DNA of 64,000 nucleotides from Moraxella atlantae NBRC 14588 (lineage in GTDB: Bacteria > Pseudomonadota > Gammaproteobacteria > Pseudomonadales > Moraxellaceae), in the NCBI RefSeq assembly GCF_001591265.1, contig NZ_BCUL01000003.1, forward strand, positions 1 to 64,000. The letters are read 5' to 3'. Position 1 is the stretch's first letter. Each line of letters starts with the position of its first letter. Below the pieces are notes generated by a model, which saw nothing but the letters and a program-made list of their open reading frames with translations, ran no database searches and was not told where the DNA came from. The position numbers were made by a program, and so were the translations under genes. Below, piece by piece: positions 50,784 to 59,470 of the stretch.

Positions 50784-51764
50784 CTATATATAAAAGCGGA
50801 TAGATCCGTCAGAATTGACAGAGCCGGTAGAGTCCTGCGAAGAAACCTCAGGTTTGTATTTACTAAATTCGGGTATGTATTTAATCTCAATTAAATGATT
50901 CGGTTTACCCTGAATATATGTTTTTACCCTGCCATTTTCGAGTTCAAACACGCACATATAACCACCTTCGCCCTCGAAACCATCGCGCCCCTGCACTAGT
51001 TTGATGTCTGTATCGGCAATGAACCCATAGTTATACGCCCCAGATATCTTGTTGCGTACATCAATACCGTCCACCTTAAAATATTCATAAATTGTCGGAT
51101 TGGCGACATTTTCGGCAATAAAATAATCATTAGAATTATCAGGGTCTATAGCCGAAAACATTGGAGGATAAATGGAACCCACATCAACTGGGGTTAAAAC
51201 TTCCCCCAAAAAAGGCAAAGGCGCACCCACGGGCTGACCCCATTCGTTCTCAATCAAATGCAGTTCACGCGCGCCAAACTGGTCACGATACGCGGCAATC
51301 TTGGCTAAATCAGTAATCAGCGTGCCGTCATCACGACGTGGCGACGCATAGACAAACGCGCGGCGACGCTGGGCAATGCTAACCAGTTTGTGTACGATCG
51401 CAGGTGTGTCAATCAGTGGTGCGCCCAAAATTTTGGGTGTAACACCAAGTCGCGTTTGACACGTTAAAAGCTCGTCCAGCACATCAACGTCGGCGGCATC
51501 AGTGACGCGTAAAACAACGACAGTCGGATTGTAGATATCGCGAATCGCTTGCAGGCTTGCAGATAGTGTGCCTCGCTGACCTGCTTTTACCAAATGGTCT
51601 TTGGTTATACCTGTGAGCAAGACAGGAGTATCGGCTGGGTACATAATGGGGTCTGCATCAACACTGGTTGCGACCAGTCCTATCACGCTGATGTTGGCGT
51701 TGCGCATGGGCATTAAGCCTTGGGTAAGTTCTTGCGCGGTAATGCCGTGATGAAAGTTTGCCAT
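50784..51764 (-). CDS. tail sheath FI, N-terminal half with a foreign C-terminal domain
   Basis: A 326-residue protein. Residues 1 to about 180 match the N-terminal half of a P2-type sheath (MANFHHGITAQELTQGLMPMRNANISVIGLVATS, AYRDQFGARELHL). From about residue 185 to the end, 140 residues (positions 50784-51224) are unlike any sheath: IYPPMFSAIDPDNSNDYFIAEN, EGEGGYMCVFELENGRVKTYIQ and a Ser-rich end. This segment is clearly more AT-rich than the flanks and ends in TAG. The rest of the sheath follows as its own gene at 50767. Confidence 0.85.
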   Translation of the reverse strand: MANFHHGITAQELTQGLMPMRNANISVIGLVATSVDADPIMYPADTPVLLTGITKDHLVKAGQRGTLSASLQAIRDIYNPTVVVLRVTDAADVDVLDELLTCQTRLGVTPKILGAPLIDTPAIVHKLVSIAQRRRAFVYASPRRDDGTLITDLAKIAAYRDQFGARELHLIENEWGQPVGAPLPFLGEVLTPVDVGSIYPPMFSAIDPDNSNDYFIAENVANPTIYEYFKVDGIDVRNKISGAYNYGFIADTDIKLVQGRDGFEGEGGYMCVFELENGRVKTYIQGKPNHLIEIKYIPEFSKYKPEVSSQDSTGSVNSDGSIRFYI

Positions 51765-51774
51765 GGTGGTGTCC

Positions 51775-53640
51775 TTAGCTATATGTTATGTAAAAATCCC
51801 AAGGTTTGGTTTTGATTTGCTGACGCTTGCTAAAACCATTAATCTTAATCACAAATTGTTGTGCGCTGTATTCGCTAACTGAGTATGTGTTGCCGCTGCC
51901 ATCTGTGACGCTGACATCGCTTGCGGTCTGGTGGGCATAGCGTGGGATGTAAATATTATTCAAATCTGCGTCGCTCTCAAAGACGGGTTCGTCATTTGCC
52001 GATTCCGCCCCTGAATCAAACAACGTCCCTTCAAACCACGTGCCGTGTATGTCTGACGTGTAGTTAAAATTGGGCAATGTCGTATCAAGCAATATCAAAT
52101 CTGCTGTGCATTCCGTGCCCTTCTTAATCGTTCTACCGCCTGCAAATGTGGTTTCTAAATAGTAAGGCTGACAGTCGGTATAACATGCTTGTAGATGCGC
52201 TGTACCCGTCACACGTTGAACAACTGGTGGCACAGGCTCACTTGGTGTGGCAGGCACGGGTCTATCGCGCGTGATATTTAGCGTAGCGGCGTTACTTTGG
52301 TCAAACTTAACGCTATAGCTAAAGTAAGATGGCAAGTCTGAATAGACGTCATGTCTGTCTTGCGCATCCCCCGAATCGTCAAGCTGATAATGCGCGATTT
52401 TATACTCACCTGCTGTCAGGTTTTTAGCGTTCAAGCTATCTTGTGTTTCATACCACGTTATATACGACTGTAATTTTCCGCTGCTGTCATTGATACTGAG
52501 GTTTGATAGCTCAACCTTGCCATTGATATTGCTTGGAATAACCAACCATAGCTCAGCACCTTCATCGGCATAGATGTCAAGCGATGAGTCTTGTGCACTT
52601 GTATTGCGCCACTGCAAGATGAGTGGCACGCTATTGATGGTAGGCGCAGGCTCGGCAACCTCCACCGTCGCACTGGCGGCGATATTCGGATAATCAACAA
52701 ACGCCAAACTAACTGTCGATTTGCCGTAGCCCGTTTGCTTGTAAACATGCTGCACGCTATTGCCGTTAAAATGCACGTGTACGTCTTGTGCCGCGCCGCC
52801 ATTGACAACCTGTGATAGCGTGACATCATCCGCGCCGCCAACGCGTGTCATGGTAAATGTAATAGTGCCGTCGCTGTTATTGACGCTGGCTGTGATGCCG
52901 TATTGTGGGTCTCCCCAATCATCACTCATGCGCTGCCAAAATGCCACCACATGATAATCCGTGCCGCCTGCTTTGTTGATTGCGCCAAACTCATTGCCCA
53001 TTGTCTTAACTGCGCCATCATGCGCGCCAATGGTGCTAAAACCTGCCAATACTTTGCCTTGAGCAAAGCGTTGCCATTTACCATAGCGCAAATCAGCTGC
53101 CACTTCGTCGCCATTTTCGTAGTGCTTGGCGGTGGTCAAAATACCGCCCACGGGGATGCCCTCAAACGCATCGGTTTTACGCAAAAAATGCTCATCCACC
53201 CACGCTTGGGTAGCAGTAACAACATGCGTATCGACAACAAGTTGGACATTGGGGTTGTCCAGCTGAACAAACACTTTGATGCGGTAATCAACTGCTGCGG
53301 AATTATCGTCATTTGGCTTTTGCACCATAGGTAAATTGCCTACCCAAATTAGTGTGCCGCTATCGTCAATCAAGCCGAGCTCACGGATGGCAAATCCGCC
53401 AACTTCAAGGGGCACAATGCAGGTGATAGCGTATTGACGCTCATTGATACGCACGACAGACTCGACGCGGCCTTGATAGCGTTTTGATACCAGCGTTTGT
53501 TTACCCAGTCTTTGGCTAAAATCAACATCAACCCCCTGCCCGACGACAAATTCGGTGATGTTTACCGATCCGCCTGTGTTTGCGGCGGCGGCGATTTTGG
53601 AGGCACCAAGATTGGTTAGCAATAAGCGATAATCAGGCAT
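51775..53640 (-). CDS. H: tail fibre, P2 gpH-like
   Basis: A 621-residue tail fibre. The N-terminal 160 residues are the baseplate-binding part (YRLLLTNLGASKIAAAANTGGSVNITEF, VGGFAIRELGLIDDSGTLIWVGNLP). Residues about 215-330 and 340-450 look like beta domains (TASVNNSDGTITFTM; SSLDIYADEGAELWLVIP), then a Pro-rich joint (RPVPATPSEPVPPVV) and a terminal domain of about 150 residues that should contact the host receptor. No tail-fibre assembly gene of G type follows. Confidence 0.85.
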   Translation of the reverse strand: MPDYRLLLTNLGASKIAAAANTGGSVNITEFVVGQGVDVDFSQRLGKQTLVSKRYQGRVESVVRINERQYAITCIVPLEVGGFAIRELGLIDDSGTLIWVGNLPMVQKPNDDNSAAVDYRIKVFVQLDNPNVQLVVDTHVVTATQAWVDEHFLRKTDAFEGIPVGGILTTAKHYENGDEVAADLRYGKWQRFAQGKVLAGFSTIGAHDGAVKTMGNEFGAINKAGGTDYHVVAFWQRMSDDWGDPQYGITASVNNSDGTITFTMTRVGGADDVTLSQVVNGGAAQDVHVHFNGNSVQHVYKQTGYGKSTVSLAFVDYPNIAASATVEVAEPAPTINSVPLILQWRNTSAQDSSLDIYADEGAELWLVIPSNINGKVELSNLSINDSSGKLQSYITWYETQDSLNAKNLTAGEYKIAHYQLDDSGDAQDRHDVYSDLPSYFSYSVKFDQSNAATLNITRDRPVPATPSEPVPPVVQRVTGTAHLQACYTDCQPYYLETTFAGGRTIKKGTECTADLILLDTTLPNFNYTSDIHGTWFEGTLFDSGAESANDEPVFESDADLNNIYIPRYAHQTASDVSVTDGSGNTYSVSEYSAQQFVIKINGFSKRQQIKTKPWDFYITYS

Positions 53641-54050
53641 TAGACTAACTCGCGGTCTGATAGCACATAACGCTCATCAATCAGGCGCAGCTCTAGGTAG
53701 CGTTTTTCGCCTGCTTTGATGGGCAGTGGGTAGCTTGCGTTGAAGTATTCTTCAGGGGCTTGCTGGGCGGTAGCAATATCAGTAATAACACGCTTGGCAA
53801 CGTGAATTTCAATGTTTAATTCAGCTCCGTTGGTGTTATCAAGCGTAAAAATTAGGCTGTCTTGGTGTGTACGTAGCAAGCCATCATTGACAACTAGCAC
53901 GGCATTGCCGCTGTGGTTTGCGCCATCGATGCGGATAAAATTGGGCAGGGTGATTTGCCCGTCCTCAACAAACTCGATGAGATAAAATGGCTTGGCATCG
54001 GCAAGCGGCAGGTTAAGTGTAACGCCTTGCGGCTGGCATAGGTTTGGCAT
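53640..54050 (-). CDS. tail-associated protein paralogous to the 58430 gene
   Basis: A 136-residue beta-rich protein. NFIRIDGANHSGNAVLVVNDGLLRTHQDSLIFTLDN aligns with NHIKINGKDNNGLVQLVLNDALLRTADDRVF of the protein at 58430-59425, so the two are paralogues. It sits between gene I and the fibre gene; its stop overlaps the fibre start. Probably a baseplate or fibre-attachment protein. No named family. Confidence 0.75.
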   Translation of the reverse strand: MPNLCQPQGVTLNLPLADAKPFYLIEFVEDGQITLPNFIRIDGANHSGNAVLVVNDGLLRTHQDSLIFTLDNTNGAELNIEIHVAKRVITDIATAQQAPEEYFNASYPLPIKAGEKRYLELRLIDERYVLSDRELV

Positions 54051-54081
54051 ACAAATTCCTTAGGCTATTTAAATGGCTATA

Positions 54082-54654
54082 TTAGGTGCTGATGGTGATT
54101 TCTACGCCCACGACGGTGGCAGCGTATGCGCATAAACTGGCGATGGGGCTGTAACCGATGTAAACGTCGTAGTGAGCGGATAACCGCTTAACCGCGTCAA
54201 TCACGGCGCGGATTTGTAAAATGCTATCAGCAATGACGCCTTTGGTGGGGCGTACTTCGATACTAAATGTCCCTGCGCGACCGTGTGGTTCTTTTTCAAA
54301 CCACTCGATCACGCTGGTGTCGTAGCTCATTGCCGCCAATGCACGTTTGACAGCACCCAGCGTGCCTTTGCGTTCGTGCACCCACAGGCTATTTTTGATG
54401 ACAGCACGTTTGACTTCATCTGTCCAGTTATCATTCCATTCATCGACACTCCACGCAAATGCCAAAAATGGCAGCAGGCTATCAGGCGCGTTGTCTATGT
54501 CCCAGATATTGGCAAACGGTACGGGGATCGGCTCAAGCTTGGCAGTAATAGTAGCAAGCGCATGTTCAAGCGGCTTGCTGTTGGCAGGCAGCAGGCTCTG
54601 GTGGCGCGTCGCAAGACTGGGCTGTGTGGGGTCGGCATGAATAAGAGCAACCAT
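54082..54654 (-). CDS. I: P2 gpI-like baseplate/tail formation protein
   Basis: A 190-residue gpI: LLPANSKPLEHALATI, PFANIWDIDNAPDSLLPFLAFAWSVDEWND and the RGTLGAVKRALAAM-type helix (here KGTLGAVKRALAAMSY). Forms the connection of baseplate wedge and fibre. Overlaps the J stop. Confidence 0.93.
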   Translation of the reverse strand: MVALIHADPTQPSLATRHQSLLPANSKPLEHALATITAKLEPIPVPFANIWDIDNAPDSLLPFLAFAWSVDEWNDNWTDEVKRAVIKNSLWVHERKGTLGAVKRALAAMSYDTSVIEWFEKEPHGRAGTFSIEVRPTKGVIADSILQIRAVIDAVKRLSAHYDVYIGYSPIASLCAYAATVVGVEITIST

Positions 54655-55595
54655 TAAGTGCCCTCCGAACGCGCGGTGATGTTAGCATTGGTGCAACGCG
54701 CAACCTCGCCGATATTGACGATGATGTCGCTAGCAGGCTCAATAAGTTCTATACGGCTCACGCCTGTAACATCTAACGCACCGATAATTCGACTGGTGGC
54801 GACACGGCTGTTGGGCTTAAAGTTTTCGTTAAGATACGCGCGTAGCGCGGTTAAACCATTCTGCAAAATCAAGTTTGGGCTAATGCCGTTCTTGACATAC
54901 ACGACTGCTTCAATGCGATAGTCGTGCGCGGTGGCGGCATGCACACGTACGAGATCAGTCAAAGGGCGCACGTCGTCCGCGATCAAGGTCTGATAAACGG
55001 CAGTCACGGCAGCATCAGACACACCGACGGGTTGATCAGCTTGCGCCAGTACGTCGCCTTTTATTTGCCCTGCCAAATAGACATCAACCTCGGTTGGGGC
55101 TGGGCTGTGTACGGTGACATTATGCACCTCTGGACTGGCTGATAGGGCGTGAAACTCATAGCTACCTGCTGATCCTGCACGGGTCAAGGCTTCGATGGAC
55201 AGGCTTAGGCGGTAGCGGTAGTCGTCGTCGGATTCGTAAACCGCGGCGGTGGGCGGTATAGCAGTTGGGTTGGCGGCTTGGATAAGTTTGCGCTCAAGGC
55301 GGTAATAAGTAACGCCAATGTGGTCAAGGTCGCCGCCTGAGGCGAATGCCAACATAAGGGCGCGTGCTTTGCGGTTGATTTCGCTGATTTTGAGCACATA
55401 GCGGTATGCTAGCACCTCTAAAATTTTGTTGATGGGTTCACTTTCTAGCGTTAAAGCCTGTTGAATGGGGTGATCATCGGCAAAGTAAGCGGCGAACTCA
55501 GCGCGCAAACGGGTGACCTCGGTTTCAAAGTCGATGGGTTCAATCGCATTGGGTAGCGGCAACCCTGTTAAATTAATAGCGTGGTAAACACTCAT
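54654..55595 (-). CDS. J: P2 gpJ-like baseplate wedge protein
   Basis: A 313-residue gpJ: FYADDHPIQQALTLESEPI-type region (here YFADDHPIQQALTLESEPINKILEVLAYR), DLDHIGVTYYRLER, and ENFKPNSRVATSRIIGALDVTGV. Baseplate component; overlaps W and I at its ends. Confidence 0.94.
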   Translation of the reverse strand: MSVYHAINLTGLPLPNAIEPIDFETEVTRLRAEFAAYFADDHPIQQALTLESEPINKILEVLAYRYVLKISEINRKARALMLAFASGGDLDHIGVTYYRLERKLIQAANPTAIPPTAAVYESDDDYRYRLSLSIEALTRAGSAGSYEFHALSASPEVHNVTVHSPAPTEVDVYLAGQIKGDVLAQADQPVGVSDAAVTAVYQTLIADDVRPLTDLVRVHAATAHDYRIEAVVYVKNGISPNLILQNGLTALRAYLNENFKPNSRVATSRIIGALDVTGVSRIELIEPASDIIVNIGEVARCTNANITARSEGT

Positions 55596-55975
55596 GCTGC
55601 GCCCCTTACGAGGGTCAAGGAAGTGGGCAAGCGCGTGTTATCCGCGCGGCGCAAATCAAGCAAGACGTTCCAACCGTGGTTGCCTGTTGCGTTAGTGCCG
55701 TCGGGATTGGTTGAGAGCTGGACTTGGCGCACTTTGACGCGAGGCTCCCATCTTACCAATGCGGTGGCAATAGCGGACATGATTTTGAGCTTGGTCGCGG
55801 TGTTGGCAGGTTGGTCAATCAAAAACGGCAATAGGCTGCCGTATTCACGACGCAAGATGCGGCTGCCAATGGGAGTCATCAGAATATCGTAAATCGACTG
55901 ACGCAGATGATCGTCAGGCTGTAGTAACGCGCCTGTGGTGCGACTCATACCCATGGCAAACTGGATATCCATCAA
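55592..55975 (-). CDS. W: P2 gpW-like baseplate protein (gp25 family)
   Basis: A 127-residue gp25-like lysozyme-fold baseplate protein: LRQSIYDILMTPIGSRILRREYGSLLPFLIDQP is the signature. Overlaps J by 4 bases. Confidence 0.94.
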   Translation of the reverse strand: MMDIQFAMGMSRTTGALLQPDDHLRQSIYDILMTPIGSRILRREYGSLLPFLIDQPANTATKLKIMSAIATALVRWEPRVKVRQVQLSTNPDGTNATGNHGWNVLLDLRRADNTRLPTSLTLVRGAA

Positions 55976-56487
55976 CGCGGTGCTCCTGTGCTATCCGAAC
56001 CACCTTTGACACCGCCATGACGGTGGTTTTGTAGGCTAATGCTGCCAGCGACGATGTCGCCATCGGCGTGGATGTTGCCGTTTACTTGCAAGTCGCCTGT
56101 GATGAGGACGGTGCTGTCCAAAATGGTGTTATTGATAGTCAAATGCAGTTTGCTGCCGCGTGTGTCGATTTTGAGCATGTCGCGGTCGTTGTAACGCACG
56201 AATATTTCGCTGGGGTCAGTGCTGGGGCTGGGCATTTGGTTGCTATACAGACTGACAACTGGGACAGCATTGGCAAGCTCGCCCGACGGACTGACGAGTA
56301 AAAACTGCTCTCCCACGGACGGGCAACGCCACACGCTAACCTGCCCTGCGGCAAGCGCAGGGATGGGTAGCCAGTCGGTTTCATTGTCCCCGACGGCTAG
56401 GCGCATGGTTTGGTCGCTGGGATTGACAGCGAACACTGTGCCGATTGTGGCGATGTTGTGGAGTTTGCGCTGGTAGTCTGCGTTCAT
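55972..56487 (-). CDS. V: P2 gpV-like baseplate spike
   Basis: A 171-residue membrane-piercing spike: N-terminal OB domain (LHNIATIGTVFAVNP, DWLPIPALAAGQVSVWRCPSVGEQFLLVSPSG) and C-terminal beta helix (ILDSTVLITGDLQVNGNIHADGDIVAG) with the iron-binding HRHGG-type end (LQNHRHGGVKGGS). The ATG at 56487 has GGGTA upstream and is preferred over a TTG at 56499. Confidence 0.94.
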   Translation of the reverse strand: MNADYQRKLHNIATIGTVFAVNPSDQTMRLAVGDNETDWLPIPALAAGQVSVWRCPSVGEQFLLVSPSGELANAVPVVSLYSNQMPSPSTDPSEIFVRYNDRDMLKIDTRGSKLHLTINNTILDSTVLITGDLQVNGNIHADGDIVAGSISLQNHRHGGVKGGSDSTGAPR

Positions 56488-56595
56488 AGTGATACCCAAT
56501 GGTTAGGCAAATTGTGACAATAACGCGCGCGGCATTAAATAGATGTGATACCGCAAACGCGCGTTTGCGGTATTTTGATTTTTGGCAAGTGTGGG

Positions 56596-57408
56596 TTAGC
56601 CGTGATTGGTGATGATGAGCTCTTTGCCGTTGTTGGCATTACTGATTTGGTTTTTACCCAAACACCAGCGGATTTGTCGATCGGTGATGATAAAGTCGGC
56701 AAACAGTGCGCGCGTTTCGGGTAAGTCGTTGATGGATAGAATAAATTTGCCTTTGAGGTTTAGTAGCAAATCGCGCAGGCGCACGAAGTCATCACGACTA
56801 AAAAAGTCTTTGCCGTAGTAGTCCTCGGTCGCAAAATACGGTGGGTCAAGATAAAACATCACGTCGGCGCGGTCATAACGGGGGATAAGCTCGTGGTAGC
56901 TTAAATTTTCGATATTGACGTGTTGTAGGCGGTCGTGTACGGCAGCAAGACGTGTGCGGACTTGCTTGGCGATGTCTAGGCGTGTGCGGTTGTTGCTGAC
57001 GGGGATGTAGTGCTGGTCAGCGACTTTGTTGCCAAATGCAAGCTTTAGCGTGTAGTAAAAACGCACGGCACGTTGTAGGTCAGTGAGCGTTGCTGGATCT
57101 TGGGCTTTGAGCCAGTTGAACCAATCACGGCTTATTGGGGTGGCTTGTAGCTCGATAACCAGTGCGTCAAAGTGAAATTTGACGACGCGGTAAAAATTGA
57201 CCAATTCACCGTTGATGTCGTTGATGGTTTCATACTGGCTGGGCGTTTTTTTAAACAACACCCATGCTGCGCCTGCGAACACTTCAACATAGTGCGCGTG
57301 CTCTGGCATTTGTTCGATAATGGTTTTGGCAAGTTTGTGTTTGCCGCCAATCCAGCCGCTAAAGCTGTTGCCGCTGGGATTGTAAACTGGGCGTAAAAGT
57401 TGCGTCAT
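56596..57408 (-). CDS. DNA adenine-N6 methyltransferase (Dam-like, D12 class)
   Basis: A 270-residue D12-class methyltransferase: FSGWIGGKHKLAKTIIEQMP and VEVFAGAAWVLFKK bind SAM; DVMFYLDPPYF carries the DPPY catalytic motif. The ATG at 57408 has GAGG 5 bases upstream and lies inside the 3' end of the Com-like gene. Likely protects phage DNA from restriction by adenine methylation. No partner endonuclease is visible. Confidence 0.93.
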   Translation of the reverse strand: MTQLLRPVYNPSGNSFSGWIGGKHKLAKTIIEQMPEHAHYVEVFAGAAWVLFKKTPSQYETINDINGELVNFYRVVKFHFDALVIELQATPISRDWFNWLKAQDPATLTDLQRAVRFYYTLKLAFGNKVADQHYIPVSNNRTRLDIAKQVRTRLAAVHDRLQHVNIENLSYHELIPRYDRADVMFYLDPPYFATEDYYGKDFFSRDDFVRLRDLLLNLKGKFILSINDLPETRALFADFIITDRQIRWCLGKNQISNANNGKELIITNHG

Positions 57409-57595
57409 GGCATCCTCGTGGGTAGTGGCGTTCGGGACGCTCAAGACAAGGACGCTCGATGGCGTTCGGGTTAATTGACGCGGTTAGCGTCAGTTGATTT
57501 AAGGTTTTACAGCGTGGACATTTAACGGCGACCACAGCCTCACCAGCGATGCGAAACAGCAGTTTCGCACACGCATTGCAACGATAATCTTGCAT
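57359..57595 (-). CDS. com: Com-like zinc-finger regulator
   Basis: A 78-residue protein starting MQDYRCNACAKLLFRI, with KCPRCKTLN: the four-cysteine finger of the Mu Com family. Mu Com binds mom mRNA and opens its ribosome binding site. Here the gene overlaps the 5' end of the adenine methylase by 50 bases, the same geometry as com-mom. Starts 2 bases after the S gene. Confidence 0.88.
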   Translation of the reverse strand: MQDYRCNACAKLLFRIAGEAVVAVKCPRCKTLNQLTLTASINPNAIERPCLERPERHYPRGCHDATFTPSLQSQRQQL

Positions 57596-57597
57596 AG

Positions 57598-58035
57598 TCA
57601 GCCTTGTGCTAAAAAGTTGCGAATCTCGCGTATTATAAGCTGTTCGTCGGCTGGACTAAAGCCCACGGTTTCGCGCACGGGGTAATTGACGGCACGGGTG
57701 TTGGGCGATGGCTGGGCGGTCAGCCCGTATTGGTGGACGGACATGACACGCGCAGTACGTCCGCTAAAGCCTACCTCGGCATGGGTGGACGAGTAGGCAG
57801 TTTTAATCATGCGCGGCAATCGCTGGAACATCGCGCCGCGGCGGATGGCGCGGTGATGGTCGCGCTTACGGGGGACAAAGTGACCGCCGTCGGGGTTTTG
57901 CTGAGCGCGGATGCGTTGGGTCATGCTGCGCTTAAGTTTGGTGGCGATGCGCTGCATGAGTTTGCGCTTTTGTGCGTCGTCGAGGTTCAGGTCGATGCGG
58001 TGTAGCCATTCGACGAGTTCGGCGTAGTCATTCAT
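57598..58035 (-). CDS. S: P2 gpS-like tail completion protein
   Basis: A 145-residue virion morphogenesis protein: MNDYAELVEWLHRIDLNLDDAQKRKLMQRIATKLKRSMTQRI-type N-terminus and AEVGFSGRTARVMSVHQYG. The ATG at 58035 overlaps the R stop (ATGA). Tail completion. Confidence 0.9.
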   Translation of the reverse strand: MNDYAELVEWLHRIDLNLDDAQKRKLMQRIATKLKRSMTQRIRAQQNPDGGHFVPRKRDHHRAIRRGAMFQRLPRMIKTAYSSTHAEVGFSGRTARVMSVHQYGLTAQPSPNTRAVNYPVRETVGFSPADEQLIIREIRNFLAQG

Positions 58036-58433
58036 GTTATGGGCGCAATGATGGTGTTGGCAATGTACGCCCCTACCTCGTCTGACCAAACCAGCTCAGG
58101 GCAAACGCTGGTTGTGCCGTCGTCTAGTATGTTGAGCTTGTCAGACAAAAGCAGGTCAATTTGTAAGTCGTAGCTCTCAAGGTCTATCACGTCGCAATCA
58201 AACATCAGTTGTGGGACGCTCATGGCATGGTGTTCGAACCATTTGCGGATAAAACCAAGTACGTCAAACGGCTGCTGTAACCGACAATCTAGCAGGTAAA
58301 ATCGCGCGGTATAGGCGATAGTTTGGCTGGAGTCGGGCAGATCGCCGTTTAGGATTTGCAGCTGAACCTTGCTTGGGGTCAGCTCGTCAAATCGATCGAT
58401 GAGGTCGTTGCGCAGGTTAAAAAGGTATTTCAT
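58032..58433 (-). CDS. R: P2 gpR-like tail completion protein
   Basis: A 133-residue gpR: MKYLFNLRNDLIDRFDELTPSKVQLQILNGDLPDSS, then DLESYDLQIDLLLSDKLNI. Caps the tail for head joining. Overlaps neighbours on both sides by 4 bases. Confidence 0.88.
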   Translation of the reverse strand: MKYLFNLRNDLIDRFDELTPSKVQLQILNGDLPDSSQTIAYTARFYLLDCRLQQPFDVLGFIRKWFEHHAMSVPQLMFDCDVIDLESYDLQIDLLLSDKLNILDDGTTSVCPELVWSDEVGAYIANTIIAPIT

Positions 58434-59425
58434 TGTTCATAAACGACGTTCGGGGTAAAATCAAAAACAAAATCAAAAACAGCGGGGTCAGTAATTGGTT
58501 CAATCGCGACATTGCCTATAGTACCATCATGCGGAATAGCACGGAAAACGGCAGCATCGTTACCAAAATTACCGCTAAAAATCATTTGTTGATGGTTGTC
58601 TAGGTTGCTAATCTTAACGCGATTTGTCTCAAGTTGGACTGCAATAGGGTCGATGGCTTTATAAACCATCGGCAACGTTATATTTCTTCGAGCATGACTA
58701 TCCCATATCATTATAAAGTTAGGATCAAATGTAATTTGAAGGTTGCGTTTATCAGCAGCAACGATAGGGTCGCCATTCATTTTATAGTCAGCAGGAACTA
58801 ATTCAAGTGTAAGAGTCTGTCGGTCATAGAGGCAGTAAAACCTAAAAGTCCGAACATCAGATTTAAGTTTAACAGTATAACCACCTGAATGTAGACCGTT
58901 GCCATCCCAAGTGTGTAGGTATTTTTCCTCTGTACAATTTACCAACTCATCCCAAATAACACCGCTGTTATCAGAGCTAGAAGTGTTATTGTCTGAGCTA
59001 GAGTCGTCCTCGTTAGAGTTACCCATATTAGAGCCATCCAACTCAGCGATAAAATGCCCATCAATCTGCGACAATACCAACACCATCACTGCCCCTGCCC
59101 CCACCTGCTGGCGAACCACGCGCGGCAAATGGCTCTCCAACGGCTCAGCGGCATAAGCCAGTTTTGCCGCTTCGCGCGTGCCGATATACAACGCCAAGTC
59201 AAATGCTCCACCATCGCGATTGTCAATATCTAAAAACACGCGGTCATCTGCCGTGCGTAACAATGCGTCATTCAGAACCAGCTGCACAAGACCGTTGTTG
59301 TCCTTGCCGTTGATTTTGATGTGGTTGAGCATAGCAACTTGACCATTGATGACGGTTTCAAGCGGATAAAAACCGACGGTGGGGGTGACATCAATTGCTA
59401 ACGTGCGTCCAATAGGCTGTAACAT
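58430..59425 (-). CDS. two-part structural protein, paralogue of the 53640 gene
   Basis: A 331-residue protein. The first 130 residues are paralogous to the 53640-54050 protein. A Ser/Asp/Asn-rich linker (NEDDSSSDNNTSSSD) then joins a C-terminal domain of about 190 residues (YLHTWDGNGLHSGGYTVKL, DPNFIMIWDSHARRN). The C-terminal part is AT-rich compared with the N-terminal part, suggesting recent domain acquisition. The ATG at 59425 has GAGG upstream. Placed between the lysis cassette and gene R. A decoration or accessory tail role is plausible. Confidence 0.7.
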   Translation of the reverse strand: MLQPIGRTLAIDVTPTVGFYPLETVINGQVAMLNHIKINGKDNNGLVQLVLNDALLRTADDRVFLDIDNRDGGAFDLALYIGTREAAKLAYAAEPLESHLPRVVRQQVGAGAVMVLVLSQIDGHFIAELDGSNMGNSNEDDSSSDNNTSSSDNSGVIWDELVNCTEEKYLHTWDGNGLHSGGYTVKLKSDVRTFRFYCLYDRQTLTLELVPADYKMNGDPIVAADKRNLQITFDPNFIMIWDSHARRNITLPMVYKAIDPIAVQLETNRVKISNLDNHQQMIFSGNFGNDAAVFRAIPHDGTIGNVAIEPITDPAVFDFVFDFTPNVVYEQ

Positions 59426-59470
59426 GATTTGACCTCGATGGGTGGTTGTGGAAAATTGCACGAGTAAAAA

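Noticed and set aside
51225-51764. Intein or self-splicing intron as the cause of the sheath split
   Set aside because: The extra segment is an open coding domain followed by a stop and a new ribosome binding site; no intein motifs or intron-like structure are visible.
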